Below are positions 44,977 to 56,000 of a stretch of 64,000 nucleotides of DNA, in pieces. Position numbers and translations under genes: made by a program. The notes beneath the pieces are model-generated. The model was given only the letters and a program-made list of their open reading frames with translations. It was not told the origin of the DNA and ran no database searches. The first letter of the stretch is position 1. Every line of letters starts with the position of its first letter. Location of the stretch: NCBI RefSeq assembly GCF_016808335.1, contig NC_053142.1, positions 45,799,674 to 45,863,673 of the forward strand. The letters are read 5' to 3'. Source of the DNA: Panicum virgatum (Eukaryota; Streptophyta; Magnoliopsida; Poales; Poaceae).

Positions 44977-46219
44977 TTAGTGGTACCCGAGCGGCGCCGG
45001 CGAGTCCTTGAGCTTCATCCCCTGGTAATGGATGTCCTGCGAAACGTAATAAGCCACAGAGACCCCAATCAGCCAAAACTGCTCATAGTTTCTCATCAAC
45101 ACATACCGTGACAATGTTTTCGGCGACAGCATGATGCAGGGCACGTACCGATGCGAAGTGGTTGACGTCGCGGTGGTGCGCCTCGTCGGCGCGCACGACG
45201 GTGACGACGTCCTTGAGCCTGGCGTCGGCGGGGAGGCGCCAGTAGTCGATGGCGATGGCCGGCGCCGGCGTGTTGTCGATGACGCCGGCCTCGAGGTCCT
45301 TGAGGTACTCCGTGTACGAGTGCACGGCCTCCTCCTCGAGGTAGCCGACGACGCGGTGCGCGAACTTGGGAGAGACGAGGTAGCCGACGAAGTAGGCGTT
45401 GAAGAAGGCGCCCTGCGCGGCGAGCACGAGCGCGCGCTCCCACCAGCGCGGCTGCGTCACCTCGAGGAACGTCATGAGGTGCATCCGCTCGTTCTCGGCC
45501 TCCTCCAGCAGCGCCCGGATCCACCCGCCGCTGTGCTCGAAGCGCCGCAGGGAGCGCAGGTGGAGGAGCATGCCGCCCACCATGCCCGGCACGGCGGCCA
45601 CCGTCTCCAGCAGCAGCGCGTGGCTGGCGTGCCGGCGCTGGAAGAAGAGGTCCATGGGCACCCGCAGCGACTTGACAAGCAGGTACGCCGCCTTGTCCGG
45701 CAACGTCGTCGGCTCGTGGTGCTTCTTCACGTCGATCGACGTGTCCGACGTGTACGTGTCCCACGGCTGCAGTACACGGTCATCACACGTTGTTAATTAG
45801 AGATCGAAATGGCTAACCATATGCAATGCAATTATGCAAAGCGTCATGAAACAGAGCGTGGTTGGCTTGCAGAACGCGCAGTGCTCACTCACCCTGAAGC
45901 AGGGCCACCTCCACTCCGTGCCGTCCGCCTTGACGAGCTTCGGCGGCTCGATGCCCCAGTAGCTGACGATGGCCTTCTTGCTCTGCCCGCCGGCTGCCTC
46001 CTCCTCCTGCTTCTCGGTGCCGCCTGCGCTGCCGTGCTGCTTCGAACCGGCATCTTCTCTCGCCGCCTCCGCGGCCGTGCTGGCCATCCTGGCGGGGAGG
46101 ATCCTCGCGGCCGCGGGCATGGCGCCTCTCGCGGCGAGCCCGGACACGGCCGGCTCGGCCGCGAACAGGCGCGGGCCCAGGTGGCGCAGGAGCGCTGCCC
46201 CGGCCATGCGAGAGCTCAT
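44977..46219 (-). CDS. AOX1: Alternative oxidase AOX1, copy C, intact, 3 exons
   Basis: Minus-strand exons: 46219-45893, 45766-45149, 45036-44977 (334 aa). Exon lengths are identical to copy B (327, 618 and 60 nt), so the two share one duplication ancestor. Ligand motifs LETVAA, NERMHL, LEEEA and RADEAHH are complete. CysI is in WRWPCFRPWDTY. The CysII site (157) is Ser in [13 protein letters not shown]. The intron present in copy A before this point is missing. The N terminus ([20 protein letters not shown]) is nearly the same as copy B, and the following 70 residues are more diverged. The protein ends [10 protein letters not shown]. It acts in the mitochondrial inner membrane as a cyanide-resistant ubiquinol oxidase. 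Confidence 0.94.
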
Positions 46220-46367
46220 GGCTTGCGATCAGCAACTGCTGGCTGGGACAATAGACCTTGTGAAAGATTTTTTTTTCTTTCTATCTGCGAGTTACGGAAC
46301 TGATTATTTGTGTTGTGTCGTTGCTGTAAGCATGGGACGATGACCCTTTCCGTTGGGGGCGGGGTTT

Positions 46368-46374
46368 TTTTATA
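46368..46374 (-). promoter_or_regulatory. TATA box of AOX copy C
   Basis: Minus-strand GTATAAAAAAA, with the core 149-155 bp upstream of the ATG at 46219. Confidence 0.7.
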
Positions 46375-46747
46375 CGGGCGCGTCCTGGGCTCGGCCGGCC
46401 CGGCGGGGATGCTTCCCGGACGGAGCGCCGTCACGGCCGGTGGCCAAGCCGTGCTCTCCAAGTGCCGTGCCCGTGCAGGAAGACGACGTGACCGGATCGC
46501 GGAAGCAACCAAGAGACAGAGAGACCAGCCCACCCACCAACGGCTGCGCGCGCGAGGCGTGACCAACGGAGACTTCGACGGCTTCCAGGTCCGTTCGCGA
46601 GAAATCATGATTGGTTTTGCCGTGGCTGACCTCAAACGCGATGAGGTTTTTCTTCTGCTGGATCCCATCCGGTCAGATGAGCACGCACGGGCGGCGCCAT
46701 GCGGGGACGGGTCCTGGACGTCGGCCCCTGACTCCCTGTGCGGTGAT

Positions 46748-47126
46748 TAGACCTGGGCATGGGTCACCCGACCCGAACAACCCGACCCAACCCGCCCGAA
46801 AAAAACCCGACCCGACCCGACCCGAGCTACGTGGCAGGTAGGCGCGGGCCGTATTTTTTGACCCGCAACAATCAACGGGCCGGGCACGGGCCGTGATTTT
46901 TGACCCAAAACCCGACCCAACCCGAAAAACCCGACCCAAAGGCCAAAAAACCCGACCCAACCCGAAAAAAAACCCGACCCGACACACCCGCGCAGGGTGC
47001 ACGGGCCAACCCGACCCGATCCGGTGATAGGTACGGGTCGGGCGCGGGCCGTCCTATGCGACCCGTGACCCGACCTTGACCCGACCCGAACCCGACCCGA
47101 CCCCACCCGAGGTTTGCCCAGGTCTA
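46748..47126. mobile_element. hAT-type MITE with dense ACCCG repeats
   Basis: Terminal inverted repeats TAGACCTGGGCA and TGCCCAGGTCTA are flanked by a perfect 8-bp duplication GCGGTGAT (46740-46747 and 47127-47134), the size made by hAT transposases. The 379-bp interior consists largely of ACCCGACCCGA and GGGCCGGGC(A/G)CGGG repeats and is not coding. It lies about 530 bp upstream of the AOX copy C start codon. Confidence 0.88.
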
Positions 47127-48248
47127 GCGGTGATGCGCCGGTAGCCGGTTACTCAGTCCGCCGTCTCGGTCGACCCGGGTGGCGGCGACTTGACCATTCG
47201 CCCCTGACTTGGTGCATTGGTGCAGACACGTGCGGTGCGGTTGCAGCAAATTGGGAACGGCGCACCAGATCCAGTCTGAAAGGGATAAGAGGCAAGCTCA
47301 CGCGGGTCTACTGAGCATTCGAGATCAGGTGGAAATTGGAATGGTTCTCACCAGTTGGGAGAATCCAGCCGGCGTGTTCTTTCCAAGGAAATTGCTAGGC
47401 ATGCCTTGAGACCAATTTAGCTTGGACCAAAAAGAATTAGGCCATAGCAGCAACAGAATTTTCCATCGGTAGTCGGAGCAGAGGACACTCCGAGAGGCTT
47501 CTGGTTCTGGATTCTGACGAATGCTGCACTACTAGTAGTAGTTCACTGCGAAGTTCATGTCCCAGGTATTCCAAACGTGCCATTATGTAGTTGGCTTGAC
47601 CCCACTATAACAACAATCGTAAAATAATCAATTTACTAATAGCGCTAGCTCAAATTTGTAACGCAAAATGAATTCGGCTCAAATTATCATTATGTCCAAA
47701 CAAAGTGCCGTTTGTGGTTACAAAGGCTGGGAATTCCAGATTAACTGTGATATGATGTTAGCTACATACACGTGATGAACGGAGCCATGAAACACATTGT
47801 TTAGAGCAAAAGGAACAGCACGTGCAGTTGAGGCAAGTTAAGAATACCAGCCAAATCAGAAAAGGGCCAAAAGGAGAAGCAAGTGTATTGAGAACTGGTG
47901 ATCAAGTATATTCAAGCGGAATCTTCCTCAGCAGATTGCAATATACAATTCTTAACATTTTCAAAGGAAAAAAAGATGCATCATCTGTGACGTTAGCTAG
48001 CTATCCTTGATAAACTGTGGCATGCATACGTGCCTGACTGTCTGTGACAGAGCAGCAGTGTTCCTGGTATGCACATCCTATCACAACAGGGGATTGGTTC
48101 CAGGTCAACCTAAAAGACCTCTTAAGAACCGACAGGTATTACAAGTACAACAATATACACCGGCACATACATCTACAGTTCAAAAGAACCTCTCCATGAG
48201 TTCAGAATCCGACAAAAGTTCTTTCAATCCGATAAATTTGCTATACTG
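47127..48248. other. Intergenic; 3' flank of the next minus-strand gene
   Basis: No gene was found. The part nearest 48249 should be the 3' UTR of the membrane-protein gene. Confidence 0.45.
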
Positions 48249-51200
48249 CTAGGTAATCCAACCAACAGCAGATACATATGCAACAAGAAGACAGGCACGC
48301 TTCAGCCGACCAGCAAACACCCTTATGCTATACTTCCTCACGGCCCACCTAGCAGCAGCAAGCAATAATCCACAGCAGCCTCTAAATAAGACGGTAATGA
48401 ACATCGAACTCAACATGCCGAGCAAGACACCTGCTGCGACATATCCAAGCATTTGTTTTGAACTGAAATTTTCTGACACATTCGACTCTGAAAACCTGTA
48501 TTAATATTATGTAAAATCAGCTAAAAAGATATGGAAAACAATAGAAGCATCCATCTAAATGAAAACAAAGAACTATTTTCCAATAAAACAGATGTGCAGG
48601 TAGTTAGTGTAGGTGTAGAAAGGACACAAATAAATTGCTAGTATATTTAAAATATAGTGAAAGTGCAGTACGAGCATAGTTGACTTCATCAATCTAATCG
48701 AGCAACAAATTAGAAAATAACTGGAAGAAATTAAAGCTGTGATCTAGCAACAGACTCCACATTTCTAGCCATCTAAGTTTCATGGGGTGACATTTAGATT
48801 AGCTTAATATTGTCATATGTTGCAGTGCCAAGTAGCTAACGAGCAAGATTTTGGGGAAAAAGCATAATACTCACAGTGTAAGTATCCTTTTGAGGATCTC
48901 CCTTGTTGAAGGTTCCTCAGCAGTACAATTCAAAAGCTTGTCCGAGTGAATATCAGCCTTGTTACTGCCTAGCGTATATCTGCAGCTGTACGATTCATTG
49001 ACCTACAAATGAAGGAGGTCATGAAATGACAATGTGGAAATGACAGTTGACAACTAACATGACACAAGCAAAAGGTGGTCGCGTAACTGAAGATTCACAT
49101 AAAAGCCGAAGAAACCCTTAAAGAACTTGTGAAGTTTGTTAGGATATAGGAAGTAGATATCACATCTTACAAGGAACTACATAAGATAACTCATAGTAAA
49201 CTACCTTGAACTTTAACGTTGTAGACCACGCAGCACCAAAATCAAGTCGACAATTATGAGGAAGAGCCTCTTTCGGGGTCTCTGCCACAGCATAAGATAC
49301 TTAGCCAGAAAAATATTCTGTGTATTCAACCTACAATCAACACAACACAAACGATAACGGTCAACTAAACGCATACTACAAGCCTCCATGATATTAGAAC
49401 CCCGATAAATACAGAGCATGAATGGTCCCTGTGAAAAACTGAAAGTTTGTGCACAACATGTCAACATATAAATAAGTTTAACATTTATTTGCATGTTTGC
49501 AAGATTTTTAAGCAAACTATAAACTTTAGGAAGAAGTCCATTTTACCCCCCCCCCCCTGAACTTGTCAAAAAGTCTAAAATACCCCCCCCCCCGAACTCC
49601 AAAACCGGATATGTTACCCCCCTCAACTTCTAAAACCGGACAACTTACCCCCCCTAGCACAGTTCTAGGTGGTTTCCTGGCCATGGGTCCCACGTGTCAG
49701 TCTCATTCTCTCTCTTTCCTTTCTTTCTCTCTCCATCTCTCCTTTCTATCCCCGCCTCCAGCCTGTCGTGGCCATCCCCCATCGCCAGCCACTCGCCGCA
49801 GCCCACCCCCGCCACTACCGCCGCCGCCCACCCCCGCCGCCAGCCCAACCCCCGCCACTACCGCCGCCGCTCACCTCCGCCGCCGTCGGGCTGGTCCGCC
49901 GCCGTGCAGGTCCGCCGCAGCGCGATCGCCGCCGGGCGCACGGCCACTCGCCCGCAGCGCACTTGCCGACCCCCGCTCGCCGCGCCCCGCGAGGGCCTCC
50001 ACCGCGCCGCCGTGGCCAAGCTCGAGGCCGCGCCGCCGCCCGCCCTTGCTCCGCCGCGCGTTGGCCACCCGAGGCCCGCCGCCACGCCCGCTCCGCTCGT
50101 GCGCCGCGCCGCGCCACACCGTCCGCCCGCGCAGGAGCCCTGTCGGCGCGCAGGCCGGTCCCGCGTGCGCGGATCCGGGGAGGGAGGAACGCCGGAGGCG
50201 TGCGCGTCGGTGCTCTGCCACGACGCCTCGTCGCCGTGCCACGCCGCGCGCGACGCGGGCGGTGGCGGCGCTCGCGGCGAGCTCCAAGGCTGGCGAGGTC
50301 CGAGGCCAGCGAGCTGAGGCTGCCGAGCTCGCGGCCGGCGAGCTCCGAGGCCGTCGTCCAGCGAGCGCGCGCCGCCACCGCCGTCGTCCCACGCGCCATC
50401 CCTTCTCATCTGGCACGCGAAGATGGACGGATGCCAGCCGGAGCTCGCTGGCATCGTGCAAGATGGACGCCGCCGCCGACCAGCAGCAGTAGTACCAGGA
50501 CTGGAAGGCGTGTTCCGGCCACCGCACGCTGCTCCATCAAATCCGCCATGCTCCGGCCACCTCGCCTTGATTCCTCCCGCTACGAGCTGCCCTGCCACCA
50601 CCGCCCTCTTCCCCAACCATCAGTCCGGTTACTCCTTGCCCGCAGCATCGTTCCGCCGGCGGCCCGAGCCGCCATGGCTGTCCCAAGGACCTCCGCCGTG
50701 AGCCCCCTTCCCGGCCTCCTTCTCTACCGATGTGCTCGTTGTGCTTGATGCTGTAGGAGCAAGCCGCGGCGGGGTTGGGCTGGCGGCGGGGGTGGGCGGC
50801 GGGGGTAGTGGCGGGGGTGGGCGGCGGCGAGTGGCTGGCGATGGGGGATGGCCACGACAGGCTGGAGGCGGGGATAGAAAGGAGAGATGGAGAGAGAAAG
50901 AAAGGAAAGAGAGAGAATGAGACTGACACGTGGGACCCATGGCCAGGAAACCACCTAGAACTGTGCTAGGGGGGTAAGTTGTCCGGTTTTAGAAGTTGAG
51001 GGGGGTAACATATCCGGTTTTGGAGTTCGGGGGGGGGGGGGGGTTATTTTAGACTTCTTGACAAGTTCAGGGGGGTAAAATGGACTTCTTCCTAAACTTT
51101 ACATAACATCTAAACATTATTAACCAAAATAGAGTAATGTACTGGCTAAATCTAGAGGAACTGAGTATGACAATGGCCTCACAACTCCATCTAGTTAATA

Positions 51201-52049
51201 TTAGACTTAAAAAAATCGACAGCTTTAATGAATTTTTCAGAAGTTCAACTAGAGATGCAACCACGTTCCATGAAAGTACATTATAGCCCAAATTCTCACC
51301 TGGAAAACTGAAGCCCAGTAGTAGTCATCCTGGCAGCGGAATCTTCTCTTACTTGATCGGTAAAAAACATGCTTAGCTCTATAGTTCAATAATCCAAGCT
51401 CACAAACTTTTGATGACCTAAGGTCAACGCCTACAATGTACCAGCAAACACATCAAGCACAATTGGTAGGTACATATCTCTACAATTTCATCTAAACAAT
51501 TGAAAGGCACAATCACATTATAACCATACTAGATGCTGTACAGTAAAATCTATCAGTATGTAGTAGAAGGACACTGGTCGTGCATCACAATTCACAAGCT
51601 AACAAAGTAAATTCACACCTCCGGAACTATGAGAAATCAGACGAATGAGAAAACGTTATGCACATCAAAAAATAAACTAGACTTAAACTTGCAGTAAGAT
51701 CTTGGAGCACATCGCCAGAGCAGCTACTCCGTGGTATTAATTGCACAAACCTTACCAAATCACTAAGCTCTAAAGCTGCAGCTATGGAAATAAATCGGGA
51801 AGGGGGTAGCGGCTGACCGGTGGAGAGGATGCGGCAGGTGGACGGCATGGAGACGGATGCAGTGGATGAGAGGCCGCCAAGCGCGAGCCCAGCGAGACCG
51901 ACAAGGAAGGAGAAGAGAAACGAGGCCGCGATCGGGAAGGCCACTCCGAGGGCGCCACGGAGAGCAGACCTAGGCCGCCGCCGGCTCCGCTCCTCTTGCT
52001 GTCCCCCCTCGCCCGCAGGGGGCCGCGGCGAGGGTGCTGGCGGATCCAT
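48249..52049 (-). pseudogene. Membrane-anchored protein gene with an in-frame stop
   Basis: Minus-strand exons: 52049-51818, 51430-51300, 49330-49205, 49002-48875, 48495-48249. Every junction is GT-AG and phase-consistent, giving 287 codons. The frame is broken by TAA at 49301-49303 (codon 131), in EYTEYFSG*VSYAVAETP. One C-to-T change from CAA (Gln) would create it. The N terminus has a hydrophobic anchor (VAFPIAASFLFSFLVGLAG). The middle domain is Cys-containing (RFRCQDDYYWASVFQ, NCRLDFGAAW, ESYSCRYTLG). The C terminus has further membrane segments (MLGYVAAGVLLGMLSSMF, ACLLVAYVSAVGW). I do not recognise the family. With the stop, only about 130 residues would be made and the C-terminal membrane segments lost. 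A polymorphism or sequence error is possible. Intron 2 holds a 1.57-kb transposon. Confidence 0.78.
49528..51093. mobile_element. Long-TIR (Mutator-like/Pack-type) element in intron 2
   Basis: The left arm (49528 to about 49853) and right arm (about 50770-51093) are nearly perfect reverse complements over roughly 325 nt. They begin AGGAAGAAGTCCATTTTACC and include AACTCCAAAACCGGATATGT and CACGTGTCAGTCTCATTCTC. The direct repeat AAACTTT flanks both ends (49521-49527 and 51094-51100). Long TIRs around a GC-rich core (about 49860-50760) without transposase are typical of Pack-MULEs, which carry captured gene pieces. A MULE usually makes a 9-bp duplication, while only 7 bp match here, so the superfamily is inference. 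The core is open in several frames but I cannot name a source gene. Confidence 0.8.
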
Positions 52050-53011
52050 CACGTGGATGGACGATCCATCCTCGGATGCCGGCGATCGCCCGACGCCGGC
52101 GATAGGCGAGGCCGTGGGGAAGGGGACGGTTGGTAGAGAGGGCAGCCACTGTGGACCTGTGCTTTTCTTGGGCTTTGGTGGCTGCGACTCGCAAGACTAT
52201 TTTGGGCCGTGCGTGGAGTGGGCTAGCAGCGTGCCATGTGATTCTTCGCTGGACAAACATTTTCTCCATCATTGATTTGGAGCTCACCCTCTTTCTTGAC
52301 GGGTGCATATGTCATCCTGACTGTTGTGCAAAAATTGATGTAAAATCCATGCATACCGAGCAGGGCTGGAGGCCATCGTGTAACCATCTAAGGGATTTTT
52401 CCCATAACGAAAATTATCTGTGCCACTAGGTCTACCTCTATCAACCAGATTGGCTTGAACAACTGTAATAGGCGAACTAGTCTCTTAGTGCACAGTAATC
52501 CACTGGTTCTCGCTTTTTATACGTTCTTATTTCAGTCTCCCTTCAAAACGGCATTTTTTCACTTCATCTGAATCCTGACCGTTCTCTAGAGAACATCTAC
52601 GTTCCTGCATTACTCAGAAACCCCACCATAATCTGCTATCTTATTTTTCACCCACAACAAAAATGAGGACTACTTATTACATAAACCCAAGACCCAAGCA
52701 AGAAAATGGGGAGTTAAAATTAGCAAAAATGAGCAAGAAAGGAACCAAAATGTGCATATCAAGGTAACTGAAGCAGGCTGTAATAAGCACATATCCATCT
52801 AGCTAGACACCCAAGTTTACCCCCAAAGCTCCATGTACAACATGCTTAGCCAAAGCCAAGTACCATCAGTCCATCACCTGTTTTTCTTTCACCCTTCACA
52901 CCCTTTTCGCCATGTATAGCGGTACTATCTCCCTAATATCTATCCCCCCAACACGTTTGATTATCCCCATCAGAGCCTGCAATTTGCATCCCTTCTCTGT
53001 CTCGTCTCTCG
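52050..53011. other. Gap between the membrane-protein gene start and the BRX gene 3' end
   Basis: The left part is the GC-rich upstream region of the minus-strand membrane-protein gene. The right part should be the 3' UTR of the minus-strand BRX-like gene. No further gene is supported. Confidence 0.5.
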
Positions 53012-56000
53012 CTACAGGTACTCCGCCTGTATCCTCTCTCTGTTCTGCTCCCACCACACCTTGGCCCTGTCCTCGCCGAACCTCTCCCGGCTGCAATGCA
53101 AACACCACAGAAACATGGAGCGTGCATGAGGTGTGCGATCGACAAGGTTGTGATGCTTTCGCGAGTCCATGATCGAACGATCGGACGATCGGTGCCGTAC
53201 CTGAAGCGGATGCGGCGGAGCTCGCGGGTGCCGTCGCCGAGCTCGCGGATGGTGAGGCACACGCCCGGCTCGTCCTCCTCGATCCACTCCGCCGCCTCCA
53301 GGTCGCTCACGTTGCTGAGGGACACGGAGGCCTCGTCCCGGGACGACGTGGTGGCGCGCGACGGGTCGTAGGACGAGGAGACCCCGGCGCCGCCGCCCGC
53401 CGCGGACGCGCCGGCGGCGGAGTTGAGCATGTTGAAGTGGTGCGCCCAGACGTGGTCCGATGGGTCGGGCACGGCCGTGGACGGGTAGTACGCCGCCCTG
53501 GTGGACGGCGCGGCCGCGTACGGCGCCGACGACGAGGACCCCGGCGCTGCCTTGCACGACGCGCTCCGGGCGATCGGCTCCTTGCTCGCCGCCGGAGGAG
53601 GAGGCGGAGGCGGAGGCAGCGGCGCGGCGGTCGGGCTGCCCCTGCTCGTCGAGCCGCCACGGGAGTAGGACGACTCTCTCTGCACGTGTACAACACCTTG
53701 TCACGTTACGTTTGATCTCTCAGTCTGAGTGAAGGATGCGCGCGCGCGAGTACCGACCAGCACGGAGTCGTCGACGGAGGACACCGGAGTGGAGCACCCC
53801 TGCTGCCGGCCGCTGAACGTCAGCACGTTGTACAGCTCCACGATGCGGTCGTAGTTCTCGCCCCACCACCGCTGCGCCTCCCACTTGTTGAACATCTCCC
53901 GGCTGCGTACGCCCACCGGCACAAAATTAAGGACGCAGGAAAGGACAATTGGGAGTTCGTTCAGAGTTCGTTCTGACATGTTCACAGTAATTCGAACAAA
54001 GGAAACAGTGAGAAGTGTAATGAGAGCACACACACCTGAAGCGGATACGCTTGAGATCGTTGCCGCCGGTGGGGATGGTGCCGAAGGTGATCTGGACGCC
54101 GGGCTCCACCTGCGCCGTCCACTCCCTGGGCGCGGCCTCCTCCACAGCGGCAGCATCCTCCCCGGTGCTCGGGACCCAGCCGCCGCTACCGCGGGGGCTC
54201 TTGCCTGCCCCTTGCCTCCCGGTCACGTCCAACGTATCCGACGGCGCGGCTCGCGCCCCGCCGGCGGCGCTGCTTCCCGCTGCCACTCCAGTCCTCGGGT
54301 AGTAGTCCTCGCCGATCACCCTGCTCGCCGCCGGCGTGAAGCCGGTGTCGTCGATGAAGCCGGGGTAGGGGCGGCGGTTGCTCCCGCCGCCGATCCTGAA
54401 CAACGATCGGGTCCCGGCGGCTGTCCCCTTGTACTGATGGTACTTGCTGGAGCCGGAGAACTTGAGCACCATGTCCTTGAGCTGAAGACAGCACCATCGC
54501 ATCGTGAGAGCCTAGTTAGCCACCACTCACTCAGACAGTCAGAATAGCGAACGAGTGTAAATCACGTAAGCTCTGACTCGAACTAGCATTTAAGTAGCTA
54601 TCAAGTTATCAAGTACATACATATATGTGAAAACCATACACTACTACGGTTCTGAAATGTAGTTTGTTTTAATTTGTTCCAAGTCAAACTGTTTCTAAAT
54701 TTGACCAAAGTTTATATATCGGGAAAAAACACATAAACGCAACATCTATGACATCAAATCATTTTTGTTAAATTTACAATTAAATATATCCTTGATAGTG
54801 CACTAATCATTTAGTATATTAGATGTTGGTCCACGTTGAAAGATATTACTTGCAGAATTGTTAATAAGAACATATCATAAAATTGAAGGAATGATTTTGC
54901 TCCTACTGAATGAGTCGTGCGTATGCATGCATGTAGTCACGTATATGTACCGGCCTTTTAGGTTTGCATGACCAAGAAGGATTGCCTATTGACTGAATGA
55001 CTAATGGCTTCATAGCATGACCATGACTATCACCTAGCTAGTGATGGAGCACTCAACAAAGCATACCCGTCAAGCACACGCTTAAATCGATCAAAGCAGC
55101 TAGTGGTACGTTGATTAGGCCGAACAGGAACACGGCTACAGACACACAACTCCAAGTCCTCGACTCACAGAAACCAGGGAGGACCACTCAAGCTAGGGAC
55201 ACACAGGGGTCAGGGGTATAGCAAATCTTTACCCTTTTGTCTGCAACAAGGAACCATGCCGCGCCACAGTGTCATGCATGCATGCATGCAAGGATTGCCC
55301 GGCCTCAAAGGCGCGGCTCATAATGGCAGCCACGCCGCAGCGCATGGCCTTGGCCCTTGGCCGGCCGCCGTCCCCTCCCCCTCCTGCCTGCAGGTGCGCA
55401 ACGCGTGCATGAGCATGAGTTGTGCGTTGCGTGCGCGCCCGGAAAGACATCAGCGGCAGGGAGAGATGCCTTGGGCAGACGCCTGCGGGGCCCGGCCGGC
55501 CGGCAGGGGGCAGCCCAGGCGGCCGGGCCCTGGCCTGACCGGGGCGGGTCGCAAGCGTAGCCACTAGCCAGCAGGAGAGGAGGCCAGCCGAGGACCACGC
55601 GCGCCCGCCGTGTGTGGCCCGCGGCGCCGGCCTTTATTCGATGGCGAATGCCGAGACCGCAAGCCAAATCACTGTGCCAGTGACCCACCCCCAGGTTGCG
55701 TTCTACTCTAAAAAAAGAGCGCGGCCGCGGCATGGCTTTCCACGAGGGAAAGCGGCGGCGGCCGTGGCGTGATCCCCTCCCTCCGCGGCCAGTTCCAGGG
55801 TGGGGCGCGCACAGCAGCGTCGGGGCAGCATAGCCCCGGCCTTTTCCTTTCGGGCAAAGGGAATGAACGAACGAATGAGTGGTGGGGCTGCCGGCGGCGG
55901 CGACTAGCGATCGCTGGCTCGCCCGTGGCGGCGACTGGAGATCGCTCGAGTGAATAAAGCGTAGGGCCGGCCGGCCAGGGGAATGTTGGGAGCGGAGCGA

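Noticed and set aside
49694..50748. Several 200-360-codon frames over the intron 2 transposon
   Set aside because: They run through the GC-rich core and the CT-rich TIR arms on both strands, with no domain or splice support.
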